From the NCBI RefSeq assembly GCF_000426585.1, contig NZ_AUFQ01000002.1, positions 186,001 to 250,000 of the forward strand: a DNA stretch of 64,000 bases. The letters run 5' to 3'. Both the position numbers and the translations under genes were made by a program. The notes under the pieces were generated by a model. It was not told the DNA's origin. It saw nothing but the letters and a program-made list of their open reading frames with translations, and did not search any database. The stretch comes from Segatella baroniae DSM 16972 = JCM 13447. GTDB lineage: Bacteria; Bacteroidota; Bacteroidia; Bacteroidales; Bacteroidaceae. Numbering within the stretch: position 1 is the stretch's first letter; the number at the start of each line of letters is the position of its first letter. Below, in pieces: positions 20,451 through 29,650 of the stretch.

Positions 20451-20508
20451 TACTTTTTTACCTTTTTCACGTTTTTACTCTTTTACTTTTTTTACCTTTT
20501 TACCTTTC
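20451..20508. repeat. Octamer tract TTTTTACC-type
   Basis: A run of TTTTTACC/TTTTTACT-like 8-mers. It overlaps the last codons of the MFS permease gene: the tail KVKR and its TAA stop are written in the tract. Confidence 0.75.
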
Positions 20509-21664
20509 CGATGTAGCTGAACAGGTAGGCCACGCCGGCCGCCATCACGACGACGGCGCCACTCTGGCCCACGGCGTCGCCGGCCAAGCCCATCAGCAAT
20601 GGGAAGACCGTGCCGCCGAAGAGTCCCATGATCATCAGTCCGCTCACCTCGTTCTTCTTCTCGGGCACAGCCTGGAGGGCTTCGCTGAAGACGATGGAGA
20701 AGACATTGCTGTTGCCGTAGCCCACCAGGGCGATGGCAACGTAGAGCGTCAGTTTGGATTCACCGAAGTACATGCCCGCCATACTCAACGCCATCATCGC
20801 TACGCTGATGACGAAGAAGGTGCGGTTTCTCATCACCCGCAGGAAGAAACTGCCCGTCAGGCAGCCCAAGGTGCGGAAGATGAAGTAGAGGGAAGTGGCG
20901 AATCCGGCCTCGTTTAGTGTCATCCCGAGGCGTTCTATCAGAAGTTTTGGAGCAGTCGTATTGGTTCCCACGTCGATTCCCACATGGCACATGATGCCCA
21001 GGAACGACAGCAGGACGATGGGTTTGGCCAGCAGTCGGAAGCAGGCGACATACTCGCCGAACACCGAAACATGGCCGGTCAGGACGTCTTTCTCCTCTTC
21101 TATGGCCGTAGAGGAGAGCAGGAGCGTGGCCACAATGCCGACGACCATGTAGATGGGGAACAGCACCCGCCAGCCGAGGCCGAACGCCGGTATCGTGGCC
21201 GTGGCCCCCCACATGGCGATGTAGGGTGCCATGAACGAGGCGATGGCCTTGACAAACTGGCCGAAGGTGAGCGTCGAGGCCAGGTTGCCGCCCTTGATGA
21301 CGGTGCTCACCAGCGGGTTGAGCGACGTCTGCATGAGCGCGTTGCCGATTCCCAGTAGGGAGAAGCTCACCAACATCACGCCGAAGCTCTCGCCGAAGAT
21401 GGGCAACAGCAGGGAGACGAGGGTGACGATGAGCGACAACAACACCGTCTTCTTGCGGCCGATGCGGTTCATCAGCACGCCCGTGGGCACCGAAAAGATG
21501 AGGAACCAGAAGAAGACGAGCGAGGGAAAGAGGTTGGCCGTGGTGTCGTTCAGGTGCAGGTCGGCCTTCACATAGTTGGAGGCGATACCCACCAAGTCGA
21601 CGAATCCCATCGCGAAAAAGCAGAGCATGACGGGAATCAACGCCATTTTGTTTGATTTACTCAT
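20492..21664 (-). CDS. MFS monosaccharide permease (FHS-like, probable fructose importer)
   Basis: An inner-membrane major-facilitator symporter of 390 residues with about 12 hydrophobic segments. The loop 2-3 signature appears as GVLMNRIGRKKTV (about 62-74), typical of MFS. The N-terminus (ALIPVMLCFFAMGFVDLVG) resembles the fucose/hexose:H+ symporter group found in Bacteroidetes utilisation loci. It precedes fructokinase on the same strand and has its own promoter and operator, so it probably brings fructose from the periplasm into the cytoplasm. The C-terminus runs into an octamer repeat tract that supplies the stop codon, so the last few residues may have changed recently. Substrate is inferred from context. 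Confidence 0.87.
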   Translation of the reverse strand: MSKSNKMALIPVMLCFFAMGFVDLVGIASNYVKADLHLNDTTANLFPSLVFFWFLIFSVPTGVLMNRIGRKKTVLLSLIVTLVSLLLPIFGESFGVMLVSFSLLGIGNALMQTSLNPLVSTVIKGGNLASTLTFGQFVKAIASFMAPYIAMWGATATIPAFGLGWRVLFPIYMVVGIVATLLLSSTAIEEEKDVLTGHVSVFGEYVACFRLLAKPIVLLSFLGIMCHVGIDVGTNTTAPKLLIERLGMTLNEAGFATSLYFIFRTLGCLTGSFFLRVMRNRTFFVISVAMMALSMAGMYFGESKLTLYVAIALVGYGNSNVFSIVFSEALQAVPEKKNEVSGLMIMGLFGGTVFPLLMGLAGDAVGQSGAVVVMAAGVAYLFSYIGKVKR

Positions 21665-21766
21665 TATATTTAGGTTTTGATTTCTTGTGAACCGGCTTTG
21701 CGAATCGACCTTGTCATCGGGCGGCGGAGGCTTGCCGGAATTGTGGTTTCTTGGGTTTTACGACTG

Positions 21767-21774
21767 CAAAATTA
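21767..21774 (-). promoter_or_regulatory. -7 element for the permease-fructokinase operon
   Basis: Minus-strand TAATTTTG, about 100 bases before the permease start. Confidence 0.6.
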
Positions 21775-21802
21775 GCATTTGGCGGCATAAAGCCATTGTT
21801 GA

Positions 21803-21863
21803 AATCGTTCATTTGATTGCAAAAATGTTACATGAAACATTTTTACTACACAAAAGAACGATT
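21803..21863. promoter_or_regulatory. Fructan-locus operator 1 (nested dyad)
   Basis: Outer arms AATCGTTC (21803-21810) and GAACGATT (21856-21863) are exact inverted repeats. Inner arms AAAAATGTT (21821-21829) and AACATTTTT (21836-21844) are likewise exact. The centre (21832.5) is 58.5 bp upstream of the -7 element. The same arrangement occurs before susC at 28617-28676, at the identical distance, so both are probably bound by the locus regulator. Confidence 0.7.
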
Positions 21864-21883
21864 CCCGCAAGGCTGCCGAAACT

Positions 21884-23617
21884 TCATTTCAGGTTGTAGA
21901 CGGTGCAGCGGGCCTTGCCTTTCAGGGTCACTTTCGTATAGGGTTCGCTTGGGAATACAAGGTTGGTCATGGCCACCTTACCCTCGGCGTCAATCGCTTC
22001 GATGCTGCACTTATCGATAAACACCCGCAGCTGACCGAGCTTTCCGAGCGTGGGAGCAGTGGTAACACAGGGGAAAGCGTCGCTGAATTGCACGTCGCCG
22101 CTCTTTGTGCGATCCATCGAAAGGGTCTGGCGGTCGGCGTCATAGGTCAGGACAAGCTGCTCGCCCCGTGCGTTCGACAGGGTCACGGTGGCCGAATGGC
22201 GGAAGTCTACCACCAGTTCGCAGGCCGATGTCAGCGCTTTGCCCTTCTTGCCACGCAACGTCAGCAGTTCTTTCGATGGCGTTGAACTCAGGAAAGTGTC
22301 GCCTTTATACTCAAACAGTCCCAAATCACGCGGCACGGCGTTGGCCGAACGATATTGCGTTGTGGGCACTTGGTTGGCATATTGCCAGTTGCTCATCCAC
22401 GCCAAGGCCACCCGTCGGCCGTCGGGAGCGTTGTCGAAGCTGACCGCCGCATAATGATCTTTGCCGTAATCCATCCACTTGGTCACCTCGGGTTTCGTAT
22501 CGCAGACGAAGCGATGACCATCAAAATGCCCCGTAAAGTACTGCGTGGCCGAACCGCCAAAGGGCCCACCGGGATTGATATTGCACAATAACACCCACTT
22601 ATCTTGGCCTGCCGACGTTGCGTTTTTGACAGGAAGCCTGAACAAGTCGGGGCATTCCCACACGCCACCATGGTTGCCGTATTCGTGGCCGAAGCTGCTT
22701 TCATACTTCCATTGCTTCAGGTTCGCCGACGAATAGATCTGCATTTCCTGCCCGGCGGCCAGTATCAGGTACCACCGACCATACTCTTCGCTCCAGAACA
22801 TGTGCGGATCGCGGAAGTCGGGAAGGGTCGACGTGATGACCGGATTGCCACTGTACTTCTGAAAGGTCTTGCCTCCGTCGGTGCTGTAAGCCAGACTTTG
22901 CGTCTGATTAGCCCCCGCGCTGGTATACATCGCTACGATAGCACCGGCGCCGAAGCCCGCCGTGTTGTTGTGGTCTACCACCGACGAACCGCTGAAAATC
23001 GTCCCCAGCGCGTCCGGTTCTATGGCTTCACCCTCATTTTGCCAGTGAATGAGGTCGCGGGATGTAGAGTGTCCCCACGTCATGTTCTCCCATGTAGAGC
23101 CGTAAGGATTGTACTGGAAGTACAGATGCCACACGCCGTCCTTGTAGAACATACCATTGGGGTCGTTCATCCAGCCGTAAGCGGGCGTGTGATGATAGGC
23201 GGGACGGAAGCGTTCGCGGTTACTTGCGTCGAAGGTATCGGCCGTTTTGAGCAGCTTCCACACCGCGAAATCGTTGATATTACCCGTCGAACGGCGGTTG
23301 CCGGAGAAGATAATATCGAGCAGGAGAGGCTCTCCCTGAAGGTCTTTTAGGTCTACCGGCACCATATAATCTTTCTTATCAAGCGCCAACCGACAGTTAA
23401 ATTCCTTCACAACGGTGTGCCCTTTGATGACGCGCACACGTGCGTTCTCCTCCTTTTCCTCCACGGGCAGCAATAGGTAACGTGCGGACGTCTGCAAACG
23501 ATAGATAGCATGGGTGTCACTGAGCGCGTTCATACTACCGATAGCGGTCTGTGCGCCGGCTGTCAGGCCCGTCATGAGACAGGCCACGGACAGCAATATT
23601 TTCTTCAAACTTATCAT
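21884..23617 (-). CDS. GH32 fructan hydrolase with N-terminal DUF4980-like domain
   Basis: Hydrolyses beta-fructosyl bonds of levan or inulin. Signal peptide 1-22; residues about 25-130 form an extra beta domain like the DUF4980 region of Bacteroides fructanases; then the five-bladed propeller. The catalytic triad is clear: nucleophile Asp152 in WMNDPNG, transition-state stabiliser Asp270 in FRDP, acid/base Glu321 in WECPD. A C-terminal beta-sandwich covers about 440-577. No lipobox is visible, so a periplasmic exo-fructanase is more likely than a surface enzyme. It is the third gene of the susC-susD-GH32 operon, 35 bases after susD. Levan versus inulin preference cannot be read. Confidence 0.94.
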   Translation of the reverse strand: MISLKKILLSVACLMTGLTAGAQTAIGSMNALSDTHAIYRLQTSARYLLLPVEEKEENARVRVIKGHTVVKEFNCRLALDKKDYMVPVDLKDLQGEPLLLDIIFSGNRRSTGNINDFAVWKLLKTADTFDASNRERFRPAYHHTPAYGWMNDPNGMFYKDGVWHLYFQYNPYGSTWENMTWGHSTSRDLIHWQNEGEAIEPDALGTIFSGSSVVDHNNTAGFGAGAIVAMYTSAGANQTQSLAYSTDGGKTFQKYSGNPVITSTLPDFRDPHMFWSEEYGRWYLILAAGQEMQIYSSANLKQWKYESSFGHEYGNHGGVWECPDLFRLPVKNATSAGQDKWVLLCNINPGGPFGGSATQYFTGHFDGHRFVCDTKPEVTKWMDYGKDHYAAVSFDNAPDGRRVALAWMSNWQYANQVPTTQYRSANAVPRDLGLFEYKGDTFLSSTPSKELLTLRGKKGKALTSACELVVDFRHSATVTLSNARGEQLVLTYDADRQTLSMDRTKSGDVQFSDAFPCVTTAPTLGKLGQLRVFIDKCSIEAIDAEGKVAMTNLVFPSEPYTKVTLKGKARCTVYNLK

Positions 23618-23652
23618 ACGATATTTGGTTTTAAGGTTTTTAACGACCGTTC

Positions 23653-25389
23653 TTATTGATAACCATTGTTCTGGGTGTACAATCCCGGAATGTAATAAAG
23701 CTGATTGTAGGGCACGGGGAAGAACTCGTTCTTGTCAGGCGTGAACCGCGCGTCCTTGTAATACTGCGCGAACTTCGTGCCATCGTATTCACTGTTCACC
23801 TCTGTTTTGAAATATCGGTTCAGCGTTTCCGAAGCAATGCCCCACCGGCGCAGGTCAAAGAAGCGCTCATGTTCCATCGCCAGCTCCAGACGGCGCTCCC
23901 AACGCAGACACTTACGGGCCGTATCCTTGTCTTGGAAGTAGCTATCGGGATAGAGCGCAATCTCACATTGGTCGGCCGCATAGGCGATATGCTTGTTCAC
24001 GGAGTTAGCGGCACGCTGCCGGATGGCGTTGATTATCGTCTTGGCGTCGGCCAATCGTCCGGTTTCGATGAGCGCTTCCGCACGCATGAGCATAACATCG
24101 GTGTAACGGAACATGTATTCGTTCATGGCGAAAGCCTGCCAGGGATTGTTGTAGGTCTCACCCTTGCTGCGCTGCGGCACTTCTTTCAAAGACGTGTAGT
24201 AGCCATACGCGCTTGGGTTGCGCGAGTTGTCCTTCGTCAGGGTGTATTCTTTCTCATACTTATAGGGGAACGTCGGCATGCCCACCGTGTGGAACAAGCG
24301 CGGATCCCACTTCTGTGTGTTAGGCTGACCGTTGACCGGATGAGCCGGTGTTTTGTCGAAATCGTCAAACTCGGGCAGTCCATTGCGGGTCTTGAAAGCG
24401 TCTACTAAGTTCTGCGAAGGCTTGTGAAAGTCCCATCCGCACGACCATATTCCCCAGCAACCGTTCAGCGTATTCGACCAGTTGCCACGTCCGAAGGTGG
24501 TATTATCGTCCTTATAGTCGGAGCATTGGATAGAGAATATCGACTCCTTGCTGTTCTTATATTCGGGCAGGAATATGTCGCCGTAGTCCTCCAAATAGCC
24601 GTAGCGCGACTTACTCACGACATCCGTGTAGTCAACAACCTTCTGCATGTAGTCCGCTTTGATGTGGCTGATGCCCGTTGTCTTCTCATAACCGTCGCCC
24701 CAAGCCAATTGCAGGTAGCATTTGGCTAAGTAAGAAGCCGCCGCAATCTTGTTGATTCGACCGCCTTCCTTCTGTATTTCGGGCAAAACGTCATACGCTA
24801 CCTTGAAATCGGCGATGATTTTGTCGAACAACTGCTCGTAGGTAAACGCGTCGTTGTGGGTCTGCTCCTGCGCGTTGGTCTTGAAAACCTCCTCGTCAAT
24901 CCAAGGAATCTTGCGGAAAACGGTGATGAGCTTATAATAGAAGTGTGCACGGAGGAACTTCACCTCAGCTATGCGCTCCCGTGTTGTGGCCTCGCCCAGC
25001 TTATCATTGCCGTTTTTTTCGAGCGACACCAGCGCACGATTGCAGCGCGACACGGCCGCATAGAGCCGATACCACAGCTCGTCAAGCGGGCCGATGGTCG
25101 ACGTCAGGTTTGTCCAAACCTCAAAAGGATGATAGTCGGTGTCGTTAACGCCCGAACCACCTTTCAGGCAATCGTCGGAAGTAACGTCGCCGTAGGGCCA
25201 CAGATTGAACGGAAACTGATACCAGCAGTCGCCTAACATGGCGTAAGCACTGTTGACCATGCTCTCCGGATCGGAGAAAGCCTTGTCTTCATCGACCACG
25301 GCCGTGGGCTTATAATCCAGAAAATCATTGCAGCTTGTCAGTGTAAGACTACCTGCGAGGGCCAAAATGGCAATATATATCTTTTTCAT
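23653..25389 (-). CDS. SusD-family fructan-binding lipoprotein
   Basis: A surface lipoprotein that caps the partner SusC transporter and binds glycan. The lipobox LTSC places the acylated Cys at residue 20, followed by NDFLDYKP, the usual SusD start. The 578-residue length is normal. The N-terminal SusD-like region (about 21-230) with helical repeats precedes the RagB/SusD C-terminal domain, which contains the conserved stretch MRYADVMLMRAEAL (here MFRYTDVMLMRAEALIE). It follows susC after 23 bases and precedes GH32, all on the minus strand. The fructan ligand is inferred from operon context; no binding residue can be assigned. Confidence 0.93.
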   Translation of the reverse strand: MKKIYIAILALAGSLTLTSCNDFLDYKPTAVVDEDKAFSDPESMVNSAYAMLGDCWYQFPFNLWPYGDVTSDDCLKGGSGVNDTDYHPFEVWTNLTSTIGPLDELWYRLYAAVSRCNRALVSLEKNGNDKLGEATTRERIAEVKFLRAHFYYKLITVFRKIPWIDEEVFKTNAQEQTHNDAFTYEQLFDKIIADFKVAYDVLPEIQKEGGRINKIAAASYLAKCYLQLAWGDGYEKTTGISHIKADYMQKVVDYTDVVSKSRYGYLEDYGDIFLPEYKNSKESIFSIQCSDYKDDNTTFGRGNWSNTLNGCWGIWSCGWDFHKPSQNLVDAFKTRNGLPEFDDFDKTPAHPVNGQPNTQKWDPRLFHTVGMPTFPYKYEKEYTLTKDNSRNPSAYGYYTSLKEVPQRSKGETYNNPWQAFAMNEYMFRYTDVMLMRAEALIETGRLADAKTIINAIRQRAANSVNKHIAYAADQCEIALYPDSYFQDKDTARKCLRWERRLELAMEHERFFDLRRWGIASETLNRYFKTEVNSEYDGTKFAQYYKDARFTPDKNEFFPVPYNQLYYIPGLYTQNNGYQ

Positions 25390-25412
25390 TTTGCTTATCG
25401 TTTATGTATTAT

Positions 25413-28400
25413 TTAAAAACCAACTTGAAGGCCGAATGATACGGAAGTAGGAATAGGATAACTCCAGTTGGGGTTTTCGGGATCGGAACAGGTAAGACTG
25501 CTGCTCTTGAGGGTCAGCAGATTCTGGCCCGATATGTACACACGTGCCGTGGCAACCCGCAGTTTCGACAGAACGGATGTCGGGATGTTGTAGCCCAACT
25601 GCAAGGTACGCAGTTTCAGATAAGAGCCATTCTCCACGTAATAAGACGAGGCACGTCCTTCGTCGGCGGTGTTATTGGTTGTCAGGGCCGGAATGGTCGA
25701 GCTTGTATTACCTGTCGTCCACGCGCCCAACATGCGGTTACCCTTATTGGAACCTGGGTCGGTGATACTCCAGAAATCGGTCTGGAACTTCTGATTATTA
25801 TAGACATCCTGATTGTATACGCCCTGCCAGAACATCGTCAAGTCGAAGTTTTTGTAGTTCAAAACGGCATTCAGACCATAAGAGAAGGCCGGAACGGGAT
25901 CGAAAATCCATGTTTGGTCGGCCGAGGTTATCTTTTGGTCGCCGTCCAGATCCTTATATTTCAAGCCACCCACGCGGGCGTTGTCCTGACCCGACGCGGC
26001 CACTTCTTCCTTCGACTGATACAATCCGTCTGCCACATAGCCCACGATGGAGCCGTATGACTTGCGCGACTGAACGAGATTTTCCTTTGTGGTATGCGCG
26101 TAAGAGCCGGTCGTCGACGCGGGCAGACTGGTCACTCTGTTGCGGAAGAAATCAAGACTGCCGTTGAAATCAACGCCTAACCCATTGGCAAAAGTCTTAC
26201 GATAGCCCACGGCGAACTCCATACCCCAGTTGCGGAGCGAAGGGCCGTTCGACCAAGATGCGCCACCTTCGCCCATCGCGCCTAAGTAAGCGGGATTGAT
26301 CAGCATATCGTCCACGTCCTTGATATAGGCATCGACATTACCATAGAGCGAACCGCCGAAGAACATATAGTCGATACCGGCGTTGTATTGCGTTGCCGTT
26401 TCCCACTTCAAGTTAGGATTGGCCGTCTGCGTAGCTCTGTAACCGGAGGGGAAAGTGCCCGAACCGGCCAGACGAAGGTCGTAAGCGGTAGAGGTAACAC
26501 GGTCGAGTCCGTAGTCACGGGTGTAGAGTCCGAACTGCGCGTTGTTGTCGATGGCCTGATTACCGGTCTTACCCCAAGAGAGTCGGAGCTTCAAATCGTC
26601 GAGCCATTTCTGCTGCAACAACTGTGAAAGACGGAAACCGAGCGAGGCTGCGGGGAACGTTCCCCAACGGTGATTGGCACCGAAGCGCGACGAACCATCA
26701 TGACGAATGGTAAACGAAGCCAGCAAAAGGTCTTTGAAATTATAGTCTACCTTACCGAAGAAAGAGGCCAACCGATAGCCCACCTTCGCACCGGAATTGC
26801 GCATCGTGCCCGTGGCGGCATTGGGCCACATGTAGTCCGTGTCCTCCAAAGCGTAGTCTTCGGAGTAAGCACTGAAGTCTACGACGCTTTGCTTATTGAT
26901 TTCGGAACCCGCGAGCAAGGAGAAGTTATGTTCGTTTAAGAGCGTAAAGTTATAGTTCAAGGTATTCGACCACGTGTAGTTTACGTTGTTGGTCTGGCCC
27001 AAAGTGGTCTTGGCCATGTTGTTCTTCACCACGTCCGACGTGAACGTATGGGTGAGGGCGTTAATAAAAGAGGTCGTGAAGTCGATACCGAAGTTAGAGC
27101 GGAAGAGCAAGCCCTTGATGGGTTTGATGTCGACAAAGGCATTGCCGAAGAGTCGCCAGAAATCTAAATGGTTGTCCTTGTTGTGATATTCCTCGCGCAC
27201 GGGATTCTGGCGGTCGCTCATACCACCCACCGGACCACCGAAAGTAACACCATCTTCTTCGTAAACGGGCACGATAGGCGCCATCTTCAAGGCGTTTTCC
27301 ATCGGCGCTACGTCCACTTGCTTGGTGTAGGTAACGGTGAAATTCTCACCCACACTGACCATCTTATTAATATGATAGGTAGCGTTCATACGTGCCGACA
27401 GGTTTTCAAAGTTGGTATACTTCAATATACCGTCATTCTTCTTGTAGCCCAGCGAGAACATCGCGGAGTGCTTCTCGTTGGCATGCGAAAGAGAAACGTT
27501 GTAATTACGGGCAAAACCGGTGCGCGAAATCTCGTCTACCCAGTCGGTATCGGAGAAGCGCATGGTCTTCTTGCTATTGATGAAACCATCGTAGCGACCA
27601 TTAATCGTATAATTCACGTATTTCGACAGGGCCGGATTCCACACGCTGATGGCGGTTCCGTTGGCCGCGTTGATGTTGATTCCGTAGTTCTGAGCGTAGG
27701 TCACGGGGTCGACGCCGTCGTTAAGGGCGGCCTGCACCATGGCCGTAACATATTCACGGGTGTTGCTGAGCTTCATCTTGGACTGCGCGGTATAGAACTG
27801 CGCCGTCAGGTTGGTAGAGAAATCGACCTTTACCTTATCCCCTTTCTTGCCTTGTTTGGTGGTAATGATGATTACACCATTGGCCGCACGGCTACCGTAG
27901 ATAGAGGCCGAAGCAGCGTCCTTGAGCACCTGCATGCTCTCAATATCGCTGGCATTGAGCGAGTTGAGGGCCGAGTTGGTTGGCACGCCGTCAACAATAT
28001 AGAGTGGATCCTGCGACGTATTGAACGAACCGATACCACGAATACGCACCGTACCCGTGCCACTGGGCGAACCATTGGCAGTAATATTCATGCCCGGAAC
28101 CTTGCCTTGCAGTGCACGCATGGGGTCGGCATCGGGCGAAGTCTTCAGCGCGTCGGTCTTCACGACGGCCACCGAACCGGTCAGGTCGGCCTTGCGCTGA
28201 GTCTGATAGCCCGTTACGACTACCTCGTTCAATTCTTTCGCGTTTTCTTTCAGCTGTACACGCATGTTCGCTTCGGCTTTCTGCTCCAGCGTAGCATAGC
28301 CAATATAGGTGAAAACGAGGACAGCGCCCTGCTTCACTTTCAGCTTGAAATGACCATCAAGATCGGTTACGGCGCCATTGGTCGTACCCTTCTCCATTAC

Positions 28401-28526
28401 CGTAGCACCGATGATAGGCTCATTGGCCCCATCAACAACGGTACCACCAATCTCTACTTGCGCATAAATTAATGTGCAACAGAACATGAGTAGCATGCTC
28501 GTCAGAATTCTTTTTAGATTGTCCAT
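25413..28526 (-). CDS. SusC-family TonB-dependent transporter for fructans
   Basis: An outer-membrane importer of fructo-oligosaccharides, 1037 residues. Signal peptide 1-21, a carboxypeptidase-D-like regulatory domain (about 25-105, VEIGGTVVDGANEPIIGATV), then a plug with the TonB-box region ELNEVVVTGYQ, RIRGIGSF and PLYIVDGVP, then a 22-strand barrel ending in an aromatic-terminated strand (FGLQVGF). The start was moved to the ATG at 28526, because the upstream in-frame TTG lies inside the promoter. It is first in the operon with susD and GH32. A nested-dyad operator lies 58.5 bp upstream of the -7 element. No N-terminal STN domain is present, so no anti-sigma signalling is expected. Confidence 0.94.
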   Translation of the reverse strand: MDNLKRILTSMLLMFCCTLIYAQVEIGGTVVDGANEPIIGATVMEKGTTNGAVTDLDGHFKLKVKQGAVLVFTYIGYATLEQKAEANMRVQLKENAKELNEVVVTGYQTQRKADLTGSVAVVKTDALKTSPDADPMRALQGKVPGMNITANGSPSGTGTVRIRGIGSFNTSQDPLYIVDGVPTNSALNSLNASDIESMQVLKDAASASIYGSRAANGVIIITTKQGKKGDKVKVDFSTNLTAQFYTAQSKMKLSNTREYVTAMVQAALNDGVDPVTYAQNYGININAANGTAISVWNPALSKYVNYTINGRYDGFINSKKTMRFSDTDWVDEISRTGFARNYNVSLSHANEKHSAMFSLGYKKNDGILKYTNFENLSARMNATYHINKMVSVGENFTVTYTKQVDVAPMENALKMAPIVPVYEEDGVTFGGPVGGMSDRQNPVREEYHNKDNHLDFWRLFGNAFVDIKPIKGLLFRSNFGIDFTTSFINALTHTFTSDVVKNNMAKTTLGQTNNVNYTWSNTLNYNFTLLNEHNFSLLAGSEINKQSVVDFSAYSEDYALEDTDYMWPNAATGTMRNSGAKVGYRLASFFGKVDYNFKDLLLASFTIRHDGSSRFGANHRWGTFPAASLGFRLSQLLQQKWLDDLKLRLSWGKTGNQAIDNNAQFGLYTRDYGLDRVTSTAYDLRLAGSGTFPSGYRATQTANPNLKWETATQYNAGIDYMFFGGSLYGNVDAYIKDVDDMLINPAYLGAMGEGGASWSNGPSLRNWGMEFAVGYRKTFANGLGVDFNGSLDFFRNRVTSLPASTTGSYAHTTKENLVQSRKSYGSIVGYVADGLYQSKEEVAASGQDNARVGGLKYKDLDGDQKITSADQTWIFDPVPAFSYGLNAVLNYKNFDLTMFWQGVYNQDVYNNQKFQTDFWSITDPGSNKGNRMLGAWTTGNTSSTIPALTTNNTADEGRASSYYVENGSYLKLRTLQLGYNIPTSVLSKLRVATARVYISGQNLLTLKSSSLTCSDPENPNWSYPIPTSVSFGLQVGF

Positions 28527-28580
28527 TCGCTTTTTACTATTAGGTTGATACTTTCTTCTCGGGTTTTCAGGATTCTGCGG

Positions 28581-28588
28581 CAAAGTTA
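28581..28588 (-). promoter_or_regulatory. -7 element for the fructan susC operon
   Basis: Minus-strand TAACTTTG, 55 bases before the ATG. Confidence 0.65.
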
Positions 28589-28616
28589 AATGAAAGCCAT
28601 CGCAGCTCTTGCCACA

Positions 28617-28676
28617 AATCGTTCATAGGCTGAAACGATTGTTGCATGCAACATTTGTGATTGCAAATGAACGGAA
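28617..28676. promoter_or_regulatory. Fructan-locus operator 2 (nested dyad)
   Basis: Inner perfect palindrome GTTGCATGCAAC (28641-28652) inside outer arms AATCGTTC (28617-28624) and GAACGGAATT (28669-). Its centre (28646.5) is 58.5 bp upstream of the -7 element, as in operator 1. The two sites also share the flank CAAATGAACG in the same orientation. Confidence 0.7.
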
Positions 28677-29027
28677 TTTGCTAATGGAAGGGCAGCGCGC
28701 AGGGGCGGAGGACGAGGCGGCTGATTGCGACAATGCCGCAATCCACACGCAACGACAAGCAACAGGAAGCAAGCGGAGGGCAGAACGGCGAAGAACAAGT
28801 GCCCCCAGGTCAAAATGCGGGGCTGCCATGACGTTGGTGTGGCGGGCGATATCATCGCCCGAAAACCAGCTGTCCATCGCCCGAAAGCCCGCCGGCAATT
28901 GCAAAGAAAAGCCAAAAAGCGGCGGCGGCAGGCCAAAAAAACACAAAATAACGGCAAAAACCGGCGGCGCTCCTTGCTTTTTTGTCGTCCTTTTGCTATC
29001 TTGCTTTCGCTTTCAAACACCGCCACC
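28677..29027. other. Intergenic stretch without recognised gene
   Basis: GC-rich on the left, A-rich on the right. I see no start with a plausible protein, no strong promoter (only a weak TATCTTGC near 28998-29005) and no array. It separates the susC promoter from the transposase remnant. Confidence 0.5.
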
Positions 29028-29465
29028 ATGGAAAAGCCCAAGCTTGTTTCCGGCCCTCCCTCGTCTTCTGAAACCGCCGCTTCCCATCCGTCCCCCAACG
29101 AAATCGCAGGGGCCGTCGCGTCGGCACTGCGCGAGAAGGCCCTGGCGAAGCTGGAACGGGCCCGCCCCTACCAGGCCCCGACGAGACCGTCGATGAAGCG
29201 TCGCTGCGACTACAACGACTACACGGCCCCTAAAATCTACATGGTCACGCTGATGGTGGAGGGCCGCAGGCCGCTCTTCGGCACGCTCTCGGGCGACCCG
29301 CACATCCCTTACGCCACGCAAGAAAGGGCCCGGCTCATCGTATCACAGGCCGAGCATCACAACGAGCGGACAGCCTTCAGCCGCAACAAGTGCCTGGAAC
29401 TCAACGAAATGGCCCGACTGCTCTGTCAGGACAGCCCTCCGCCTTTCCAAGAAGCCCCCTTTTAG
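29028..29465 (+). pseudogene. Probable remnant of a REP-associated (Y1-type) transposase
   Basis: An open frame of 145 residues. Residues 1-50 are low-complexity; then KRRCDYNDYTAPKIYMVTLM, VEGRRPLFGTLSGD and a helix with ARLIVSQAEHH. This resembles the first strand and loop of REP-associated tyrosine transposases of Bacteroidetes (DY..P.IYMVT....RRPLFG). The catalytic HUH motif and the Tyr helix, normally 60-110 residues further on, are absent. The frame instead ends (ARLLCQDSPPPFQEAPF) inside a 22-bp repeat array. I infer a 3'-truncated gene. It could instead be a domesticated small protein; no strong promoter supports expression. Confidence 0.5.
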
Positions 29466-29536
29466 CTGGCAAAAGCTGTGCTTTGATCTGGCCAAAGGCC
29501 CCCTTTCGCTGCCCAAAAGCAGCCCTCTCACAATCC
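29449..29536. repeat. 22-bp phased repeat array (copy C)
   Basis: Exactly four units of 22 bp (starts 29449, 29471, 29493, 29515), for example AAAAGCTGTGCTTTGATC and AAAAGCAGCCCTCTCACA. The first unit forms the 3' end of the transposase remnant. One more core (AAAAGCAGCCCTTTT) lies at 29579-29593. Confidence 0.8.
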
Positions 29537-29633
29537 TTTTTTACCTTTTTACCCTTTTACTTTTTTACCTTTAAAAGACAAAAGCAGCCCTTTTACTTTT
29601 TCATCTTTTTACCCTTTTACTTTTTTACCTTTG
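29537..29633. repeat. Octamer tract containing the regulator promoter
   Basis: Two runs of TTTTTACC/CTTTTACT 8-mers separated by one 22-bp-type core. The last octamer reads TTTTTTACCTTTG and is the -7 element of the next gene. Confidence 0.75.
29626..29633 (+). promoter_or_regulatory. -7 element for the fructan-locus regulator
   Basis: TACCTTTG, ending 17 bases before the ATG at 29651. Confidence 0.6.
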
Positions 29634-29650
29634 CAATACCCCCCAACCAT

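Noticed and set aside
28527..28583. N-terminal extension of the fructan SusC from a TTG
   Set aside because: It begins inside the promoter and would place a charged stretch before the signal peptide.
29390..29650. Upstream extension of the fructan-locus regulator
   Set aside because: The frame there is translated from 22-bp and octamer repeats and lies before the promoter.
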